A stretch of 64,000 nt of DNA from Vibrio gallaecicus. Lineage in GTDB: Bacteria; Pseudomonadota; Gammaproteobacteria; Enterobacterales; Vibrionaceae. The notes beneath the pieces are model-generated. The model made no database searches. It saw only the letters and a program-made list of their open reading frames with translations, and had not been told where the DNA came from. Position 1 is the stretch's first letter. Every line of letters begins with the position of its first letter. Below are positions 58,898 through 64,000 of this stretch, piece by piece. The position numbers and the translations under genes were made by a program. The stretch covers positions 930,001-994,000 of the forward strand of contig NZ_AP025491.1 in assembly GCF_024347495.1 (NCBI RefSeq), written 5' to 3'.

Positions 58898-59206
58898 CTA
58901 CTTTGGAATTGTATAAGTAACAGGCTTTTTAATACTAAGTCTTGAGCCAGATATCACCACTTGACCTGATTTCATATGCCTAGATATTTCTCGTCGATTA
59001 ACAAATATACTTTTCAAATTAATTAGCATAAACAGAATAAAGGCAAACCAAAGAAATCCAGAAATAACCGCTAAAATGTCATAACCTGTCAATTTACTTT
59101 CAGCAAAATAAGAAATATATGCGCCAAAAACCAAGTAATAGAAATATGGCTTTTGCACAATTATTATTTCATTTTCCGTTTCTTTCCGATCAAAAATCCA
59201 AATCAC
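58898..59206 (-). CDS. Small membrane protein (copy 2 of 2)
   Basis: 102 aa, same length as the gene at 11416 with the same two-helix layout. Differences are mostly conservative (WIFDRK for WVFDRK, AYISYFAESKLTGYDIL for AYTSYFAESRLTDYEFL, SRHMKSGQ for SRNIKLGQ). Both frames are intact, which suggests selection on the protein. Function unknown. Confidence 0.6.
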   Translation of the reverse strand: MIWIFDRKETENEIIIVQKPYFYYLVFGAYISYFAESKLTGYDILAVISGFLWFAFILFMLINLKSIFVNRREISRHMKSGQVVISGSRLSIKKPVTYTIPK

Positions 59207-59230
59207 TCTAGTTATTTCCTCTTGTTAACA

Positions 59231-59349
59231 TAACGCCCAATTAAGTTGTGAGCAACGCTACCACTGAACCTGACCTTAGCGCCGTAAACACTAAAGTTGA
59301 TTCAAACTACAATTGCCAAGCGTTGCGAATCAGCTTGAATTGCTTGTTA
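59231..59349 (-). repeat. attC site 78 (class D, 119 bp)
   Basis: A-type ends with a GTTGTGAGCAACGC arm. The phosphatase-like gene ends inside it (59330). Confidence 0.8.
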
Positions 59350-59896
59350 TGTTTATAAGCTCCGTTTGCCCCCAAAAACCTTTGCTCGAACATTTTACAG
59401 TCCAACCACGTCGCCTCAACTCTTTGGCAATAAGCCGATTCGATATACCATGCCCAAAAATAGCAACGTCTTTATGCTCTAAGGCTTTAACCATAATAAG
59501 GTCTACTGCTGCAATAATACGCTTACGACCGACTTTGTAAGGTTCACTATTAGCCGATATTCCTACAAGCCAACACAACCTTGCGATTACTAACCAACTG
59601 TTAACTTTCATCGAAAAAGGTAACTTTAACCTGGGAATGTCCATCTCTCTCAAGTCACCTAACACTACATCTGCTCCTTTTCCCAAACAGATTTCCGCAG
59701 AGTGGATAGAACGATTCAGGTCACTAGAAAATGTATAGCTGTTGTGGAATTTGTCTTGTAGTTCTTGAGGCGGAAGACTGTCCGAGCAAACAAATGAACG
59801 ATTATAGGCGCGAACCCATTTTGCAAAACCAGCAGCCGTAACCCGAGGGTTTGAACTAGCTATCGGCTTACCACGTCTAACTAACGTGATTCTCAC
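59330..59896 (-). CDS. Histidine-phosphatase-like protein, catalytic His replaced
   Basis: 188 aa from GTG 59896 (AAGGAGG four bases upstream). The N-terminal RHG is LVRRGKP here: the catalytic His is Arg (CGT in place of CAT/CAC). The second motif SSDLNRSIHSAE and the late IFGHGISNRLIAKELRRRGW are normal. Without the nucleophile the protein should be inactive as a phosphatase; it may be a decaying gene or a binding protein. The earlier ATG 59923 lies inside the attC edge. Confidence 0.75.
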   Translation of the reverse strand: MRITLVRRGKPIASSNPRVTAAGFAKWVRAYNRSFVCSDSLPPQELQDKFHNSYTFSSDLNRSIHSAEICLGKGADVVLGDLREMDIPRLKLPFSMKVNSWLVIARLCWLVGISANSEPYKVGRKRIIAAVDLIMVKALEHKDVAIFGHGISNRLIAKELRRRGWTVKCSSKGFWGQTELINITSNSS

Positions 59897-59922
59897 CGAA
59901 CCTCCTTTTTCGTTGATAAACA

Positions 59923-60041
59923 TAACGCCCAATTAAGTAGCTGACAACGCTACCAATACACTCAAACTTACCACCTAAATCACTGAAGCTAAACCGAACT
60001 GAAAATGCCAAGCGTTGGCAGTCTGCTTAAATTGCTTGTTA
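59923..60041 (-). repeat. attC site 79 (class A, 119 bp)
   Basis: Closes the RidA cassette. Confidence 0.85.
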
Positions 60042-60050
60042 TGTTCGTGC

Positions 60051-60422
60051 TTACAGCGCTACGACAGCCTCAATTTCCACTTGTAAATCCGGATGAATTA
60101 ATTTGGAAACTTCAACCAAAGAGCAGGCTGGTAAATGGTCTTCATAAAAGTTAAATAGTAGCTCTCGGATACTGGCCAGCATTGATATGTCACGAACAGA
60201 GATTGTGAGTTTCACCAAATCACTTTTCAAACGATTTTCTAACCTAAGAACTTCTGTAATCTGATAGAGAACCTCTTTAGTCTGCTCTGTCAGATTAAGG
60301 GGTTGAGCATCTGTGCCATAAGCTGTAAGCCCAGATATATATAACGTTTCGTTGTGTTTTGTTGCATGGACATAAGGTCCTGCTATTTGAGGCAAGCTTT
60401 CATAAGTAACCCTTTCAACCAC
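60051..60422 (-). CDS. RidA/YjgF family protein
   Basis: 123 aa. YjgF-like fold: QIAGPYVHATKHNETLYISGLTA, LTEQTKEVLYQITEVLRL, VKLTISVRDISMLASIRELLFNFY and the end PACSLVEVSKLIHPDLQVEIEAVV. The Arg that binds imine substrates in RidA (within ...PARxxxxV...) is replaced here by a Ser-containing PACSLVEV, so deaminase activity is uncertain. Members usually trimerise. ATG 60422, GAGAGAAATCAAGTG upstream. Confidence 0.8.
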   Translation of the reverse strand: MVERVTYESLPQIAGPYVHATKHNETLYISGLTAYGTDAQPLNLTEQTKEVLYQITEVLRLENRLKSDLVKLTISVRDISMLASIRELLFNFYEDHLPACSLVEVSKLIHPDLQVEIEAVVAL

Positions 60423-60441
60423 TTGATTTCTCTCTAGAACA

Positions 60442-60560
60442 TAACGCCCAATTAAGTAGCTGACAACGCTACCAATACACTCAAATTTACCACCGAAATC
60501 ATTGAAGCTAAACCGAGTTGAAAATGCCGAGCGTTGACAGTCTGCTTAAATTGCTTGTTA
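60442..60560 (-). repeat. attC site 80 (class A, 119 bp)
   Basis: Closes the DUF3465 cassette. Confidence 0.85.
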
Positions 60561-60569
60561 TGTGAATTT

Positions 60570-60965
60570 TTACTCGTACTTTTTACCGTTGCGCTTTAAC
60601 CAACCATGCGGGTGTCTATTCTTAGGATCGTGGTGTGTCCAATGCATGACACCTCCCTTTTTATTCCATTCATACTCACCGTAAAATTGGACTCGATCGC
60701 CGACTCTTAGGTTAGGAACCCTAGGTGCAAGATCGATATTATGAGCAACAAGTAAGGTTTGCTTACTATCCAGTCTTAGGATGAATTTTTGATGTCGACT
60801 TCCATCATTATCATCAGGTAATAAACGAATTACAGTACCTGAGCCTTGAACCTGAAGATCACTTTGTTTATTTTCGTATGCCTTTTTCAATTTGTGATCA
60901 TTGGCTTGAGTACCAACTGACATCAGGCACAAAGCAGCCACAAGTATTACTAAAAACTTCTTCAT
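60570..60965 (-). CDS. DUF3465 secreted protein
   Basis: 131 aa. A signal peptide (FLVILVAALCLMSVGTQA) is followed by the DUF3465 pattern: SGTVIRLLPDDNDGSRHQKFILRL, LLVAHNIDLAPRV, GDRVQFYGEYEWNKKGGVMHWTHHDP and the end HPHGWLKRNGKKYE. The OB-like fold and His clusters hint at a metal or nucleic-acid surface. Periplasmic. ATG 60965, AAGGGATTTG upstream. Confidence 0.85.
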   Translation of the reverse strand: MKKFLVILVAALCLMSVGTQANDHKLKKAYENKQSDLQVQGSGTVIRLLPDDNDGSRHQKFILRLDSKQTLLVAHNIDLAPRVPNLRVGDRVQFYGEYEWNKKGGVMHWTHHDPKNRHPHGWLKRNGKKYE

Positions 60966-60989
60966 ATACTCAAATCCCTTGAATTCACA

Positions 60990-61108
60990 TAACGCCCAAT
61001 TAAGTAGCTGACAACGCTACCAATGCACTCAAACTTACCACCTAAATCACTGAAGCTAAACCGAGTCGAAAATGCCAAGCGTTGACAGTCGGCTTAAATT
61101 GCTTGTTA
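60990..61108 (-). repeat. attC site 81 (class A, 119 bp)
   Basis: Closes the 61147 membrane-protein cassette. Confidence 0.85.
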
Positions 61109-61146
61109 GCATTTGATATCCACAAACTATAATTTAACTCCTTTCT

Positions 61147-61779
61147 CTAGGGCGAAAAGTACAAGGTACATTCTAATGAAGACAGCCCTTCACAAATGGC
61201 TGTTTGTATATCTAATTCTTTCTGAGTTTTCTTAGACTTCCTGGCTTTCTTTTTATAAAGCTCTTGAATAACTAAATACCCCCAATAACCTCTTCGTGCT
61301 GTGGCAAAAATTTCTTCTCCTACTGAAAAATAATGAGATCCTCTGGTGTGTAAATCATATGTAAGATCTCTTTCGCCGTCGTTTATACATAGGTATTTTA
61401 TTGTTCCACCTTTAACTGAACGCTCACCTTTACAAGTAACCGTATAATTGATTTTTACTACTTCGTCACTCAGATAATTTTCATTAGAAATTGACATACC
61501 GATTCTTATAAAGATAAAAAGTGGAATGACCCAAATGGTCATAAACAAGTTGCTGACTTGGGGTTTTCCATATTTTCTATGTTCCACAATTATGTTTTCG
61601 GCACGTTTATCTCTTTTCATTTTATAGATATATAAAAATGCTGTTAAAGTAACAGCTAGGAAAGCTGAAACATAAGTGAAAGCACCATTGTCGAGAGTAT
61701 TGTGATATACCGAAAATCTTGCCTTAAACACAAGAACCGATACAAAGACCAATGGGGCTATAAATGATAGAAACTGAAT
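61147..61779 (-). CDS. Membrane protein with extracellular domain, possible ATT start
   Basis: 210 aa. Three hydrophobic segments (about residues 3-18, 37-52, 78-94 from the chosen start) precede a soluble part with KINYTVTCKGERSVKGGTIKYLCINDG and a basic KKKARKSKKTQKE. AGGAGG lies 4 bases before ATT 61779 and no ATG/GTG/TTG is near; the next in-frame option is a TTG 27 bases on. The frame runs back to a GTG inside the attC (61806), which is the other possibility. Family unknown. Confidence 0.55.
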   Translation of the reverse strand: MQFLSFIAPLVFVSVLVFKARFSVYHNTLDNGAFTYVSAFLAVTLTAFLYIYKMKRDKRAENIIVEHRKYGKPQVSNLFMTIWVIPLFIFIRIGMSISNENYLSDEVVKINYTVTCKGERSVKGGTIKYLCINDGERDLTYDLHTRGSHYFSVGEEIFATARRGYWGYLVIQELYKKKARKSKKTQKELDIQTAICEGLSSLECTLYFSP

Positions 61780-61796
61780 ACTTCCTCCTAAAATGC

Positions 61797-61915
61797 TAAC
61801 GCCCAATTAAGCAGCTGACAACGCTACCAATAGACTTAAACTTACCACCTAAATCACTGAAGCTAAACCGAGCTAAAAATGCCAAGCGTTGACAGTCTGC
61901 TTAAATTGCTTGTTA
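61797..61915 (-). repeat. attC site 82 (class A, 119 bp)
   Basis: Outer arm GCAGCTGACAACGC. Forms the stop of the GNAT at 61913. Confidence 0.85.
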
Positions 61916-62398
61916 TGTTCGTAGCCATTTGTACATGATATAGCTATCAACCAATCCTAGCTGACCATGATTGTATGCCTTGGGTATTGTGCCAATAATT
62001 GAGAAACCGAGCTTTTCCCAAAGCATAACCGCTACTTTATTAGTCGACACTACACTATTAAATTGCATAGCATCAAAGCCAAATTCAACTGCTTTCTTTT
62101 GTGAGTGCTCACACATAAGGCGAGCAATTCCTTTGCCTCTAGCTTCACTTGATACCATATAGCCACAGTTACAAATATGACTACTTGGACCCATAGCATT
62201 TGGCTTAATGTAATAAGTACCGAGAACAACGTCATTTTCAACAAACACATAAGCTTTTAATGGCATTTCACACCACAAGGAATAAGCATCTTCCAGTGTC
62301 ATATTTGGTTCAAACGCGTAAGTTTCTTGAGCTTGGATCACCATAGAAAATGTTGACCAAAATGACTCAAAATCTAATTTTGTGATTTCTCTAATCAT
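61913..62398 (-). CDS. GNAT-family N-acetyltransferase
   Basis: 161 aa from ATG 62398 (GGGAGGGATTTC upstream). MIREITKLDFESFWSTF, the CoA loop ARGKGIARLMCEHSQKKA, then FNSVVSTNKVAVMLWEKLGFSIIGTIPKAYNHG. This is the layout of L-amino acid/phosphinothricin-like acetyltransferases with a long central insert (TYAFEPNMTLEDAYSLWCEMPLKAYVFVEN). Acceptor unknown. Confidence 0.85.
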   Translation of the reverse strand: MIREITKLDFESFWSTFSMVIQAQETYAFEPNMTLEDAYSLWCEMPLKAYVFVENDVVLGTYYIKPNAMGPSSHICNCGYMVSSEARGKGIARLMCEHSQKKAVEFGFDAMQFNSVVSTNKVAVMLWEKLGFSIIGTIPKAYNHGQLGLVDSYIMYKWLRT

Positions 62399-62417
62399 GA
62401 AATCCCTCCCGAGAACA

Positions 62418-62538
62418 TAACGCCGCGTTAAGTAGTGAGCAACGCTACCACCGAACCTAAACCATTGCACCGTAACACCAAAACTCTACTTGAACTGAGA
62501 ATGCCGAGCGTTGGGAATCTGTCTTAAACGCTTTGTTA
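62418..62538 (-). repeat. attC site 83 (class B, 121 bp)
   Basis: Closes the 62558 membrane-protein cassette. Confidence 0.85.
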
Positions 62539-62557
62539 TGTGGGCACTATAGTTCGT

Positions 62558-62860
62558 TTAGGGGTTGAACAAACCTTTAAAGAGCATAAGACAAATAATT
62601 ACAGGAACTCCCCCTAACAGCCAACCTAATACTGTAAAAAAGATACCTGAATAGATTAATTTCTCACCTGAAAATTGAGAAACTAGCTTTACACTGAGAT
62701 AGGAAGAAACGAGAAATCCTGATATCACGAACAGTACAACAAGGCTTATTATAGGATGACCCACACTCTCACCGTAAACCAACATATAAGAGCCAATAAT
62801 CCCAGAAAAAGAAATTACTGGAACTAAGTATAAAATCAGAAACTTAACTACTGTGCTCAT
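62558..62860 (-). CDS. Small membrane protein, 100 aa
   Basis: Starts MSTVVKFLILYLVPVIS at ATG 62860 (AGAGGAAGTATG). Three membrane segments (about residues 4-24, 33-52, 72-92), with a short basic loop before the last. No conserved motif. Upstream codons to 62908 belong to attC. Confidence 0.6.
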   Translation of the reverse strand: MSTVVKFLILYLVPVISFSGIIGSYMLVYGESVGHPIISLVVLFVISGFLVSSYLSVKLVSQFSGEKLIYSGIFFTVLGWLLGGVPVIICLMLFKGLFNP

Positions 62861-62898
62861 ACTTCCTCTAACGATACCGATATGCTGCCTTGCCCTCA

Positions 62899-63017
62899 TA
62901 ACGCCCAATTAAGTAGCTGACAACGCTACCAATACACTCAAATTTACCACCTTAATCACTGAAGCTAAACCGAGTTGAGAATGCCAAGCGTTGACAGTCT
63001 GCTTAAATTGCTTGTTA
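62899..63017 (-). repeat. attC site 84 (class A, 119 bp)
   Basis: Closes the 63072 membrane-protein cassette. Confidence 0.85.
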
Positions 63018-63071
63018 GCTGTATTTATTACACTCACTAGCTGAAATTATTAGCGTCATTTTCACTTAGAA

Positions 63072-63416
63072 TCACAGTGTTAATAAATACACTTTGAATA
63101 CTAAACTAATGTTTATAAATATGGTTAATGCACTAAATAGATAATTAAATCTGCGAATTTCATAATAACCCGACATAAACATGCCAACAAAAGCGGCTAA
63201 CATAAAATAGATACCTTCAAGGACGCCGCTCTCTTCACCAACACCTATAAAATACAAAGCAAGTGTCAGGAGTAAAGCTCCCCCTAAACTTCCAATTGAA
63301 GATAAGAAACCAAAGATTGGATTTGAATACCCATACCCTTCTGTTTGAATCTCTTGCTGTACAAGGAAATTGGTTCCTGAAAAATAGCCCATTAAGAAAC
63401 CCATAAAATAAATCAC
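63072..63416 (-). CDS. Small membrane protein, possible GTG start
   Basis: 114 aa from GTG 63416, with GGAGG 5 bases upstream; the ATG at 63428-63434 codes for MNMEE through that same GGAGG and so has no room for its own site. Membrane segments lie at about residues 1-18, 39-58, 65-83 and 92-110. Gly-rich loop YGYSNPIFGFLSSIGSLGG. Family unknown. Confidence 0.55.
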   Translation of the reverse strand: MIYFMGFLMGYFSGTNFLVQQEIQTEGYGYSNPIFGFLSSIGSLGGALLLTLALYFIGVGEESGVLEGIYFMLAAFVGMFMSGYYEIRRFNYLFSALTIFINISLVFKVYLLTL

Positions 63417-63477
63417 TATTTCCTCCATATTCAATTAAATACACATTTTAAGTGGTCGTTGGATTTAAAGATACAGC

Positions 63478-63599
63478 TAACGCCGCGTTAAGTAGTGAGC
63501 AACGCCACCACCCTACCTAAAACCTTGCCACCTTAAACACTAAAGCTGACCCAAACTGAAAATGACGAGCGTTGGGAATCTGTCTTAAACGCTTTGTTA
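63478..63599 (-). repeat. attC site 85 (class B, 122 bp)
   Basis: Inner arm ATGACGAGCGTTGGG; forms the stop of the NUDIX gene. Confidence 0.85.
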
Positions 63600-64000
63600 G
63601 GCGATGTTTCCACCAAGCAGTGACTTAGCTTCTAACCAACGTACAACGACCAGTGCCGCAACAGAACATACACTTGCATCTTGCCCGTCAATAAACCTAA
63701 GTTCTTCAATTTCGGCATCTGGCTGCAACTCACCTGAGTACTCAGCAAAATAACAGGTTAGCTTAACTGACACACCTTCTGCCTTTCCATCAGCTTGAGC
63801 TGTAAAGGTTTCCATGTATTCAATGCTACCAAGTGTTAAATCGACTGATAGCTCTTCCTGAATTTCACGCGCTAAAGCATCAATATCGCTTTCACCAATT
63901 TCACGCTTACCGCCAGGTAGGTAAAACAACTCTTTGCCTTTCGATCTTACAGCTAAAAGCTTGCCATCTTTGATGAGTACCCATGCCAACTTATCAATTA
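63597..64000 (-). CDS. NUDIX hydrolase (partial at window end)
   Basis: At least 130 residues. The NUDIX box is complete: GGKREIGESDIDALAREIQEEL (Gx5Ex7REUxEExGU), after AWVLIKDGKLLAVRSKGKELFYLPG. NUDIX enzymes cleave nucleoside diphosphates linked to X, for example damaged nucleotides or ADP-ribose. The frame (IDKLAWVLIKDG) runs off the window, so the true start is not seen; TTG 63989 is unlikely as start. Confidence 0.85.
   Translation of the reverse strand, partial: IDKLAWVLIKDGKLLAVRSKGKELFYLPGGKREIGESDIDALAREIQEELSVDLTLGSIEYMETFTAQADGKAEGVSVKLTCYFAEYSGELQPDAEIEELRFIDGQDASVCSVAALVVVRWLEAKSLLGGNIA

Noticed and set aside
44..63599. Regularly spaced repeats suggesting a CRISPR array
   Set aside because: The repeats are ~90-125 bp with inverted arms and full genes between them; they are attC sites, and no cas genes are present.
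1..64000. Toxin-antitoxin pairs, common in Vibrio arrays
   Set aside because: No RelE/ParE, Doc, HigB or matching antitoxin motifs were seen in the cassettes here.
1..64000. Integron integrase gene and attI
   Set aside because: The only tyrosine recombinase is the P4-type island integrase with a DUF4102 domain; it lacks the features of IntI, so the array's start lies outside the window.
1..64000. tRNA or rRNA genes
   Set aside because: No cloverleaf or conserved rRNA segments noticed; the island edge was checked for a tRNA 3' end and is an attC instead.

Overview
This window is a stretch of a large chromosomal ('super') integron cassette array from a Vibrio species, interrupted by a ~10.3 kb phage-satellite-like island that carries a retron defence locus. 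The Vibrio assignment rests on the attC sites. Read on the minus strand they begin TAACAA and end GCGTTA, with inner GCGTTG/CAACGC arms, the layout known for Vibrio cassette repeats. Low G+C and cassette families typical of Vibrio arrays agree. I cannot name the species. No integron integrase gene lies in the window.

Layout. From 1 to 47.3 kb and again from 57.6 to 64 kb the DNA is a head-to-tail series of cassettes, nearly all read on the minus strand, with each gene followed (at lower coordinates) by its own attC. I mark 84 attC sites plus one (47296-47311 / 57611-57700) split by the island. They fall into a ~119-bp class ('A': + strand starts TAACGCCCAATTAAG, ends TTGCTTGTTA), a ~122-bp class ('B': starts TAACGCCGCGTTAAG, ends GCTTTGTTA), a short 91-92-bp class ('C') and a few divergent or hybrid sites ('D'). 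In more than thirty cassettes the TAA at the attC edge is the gene's stop codon. Three cassettes are reversed: a MerR-type regulator broken by a stop codon, a frameshifted ParB-HTH-nuclease protein, and a CCGSCS peptide next to an IS5-family element.

Cassette cargo is mostly small stand-alone proteins: about eleven GNAT acetyltransferases (some broken), aminoglycoside-phosphotransferase-like kinases, HAD and histidine-phosphatase proteins, VOC/glyoxalase proteins, a nitrilase, a cytidine-deaminase-like protein, RidA, NUDIX, LysE and MFS transporters, DUF proteins (DUF1801, DUF805, DUF1090, DUF2971, DUF3465, DUF2867-like, DUF6559-like), lipoproteins and many small membrane proteins. Several cassettes occur twice as near-identical copies. 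A ~440-bp cassette without a convincing gene occurs nine times.

Island (47297-57625). A P4-type tyrosine integrase, an unknown 317-aa protein, an AlpA-type regulator and a VapE-family ATPase form a minus-strand replication/integration module. A plus-strand retron (promoter, ncRNA, terminator, reverse transcriptase, PtuA-like ATPase, PtuB-like HNH nuclease) sits in the middle, and two unknown genes lie at the left. The island is bounded by a 15-bp repeat (14/15 identical) that lies inside an attC site, so it appears to have used an integron attC as its attachment site. The retron is the clearest defence system here; its ncRNA parts (a1/a2 arms, msd hairpin) can be read directly from the sequence.
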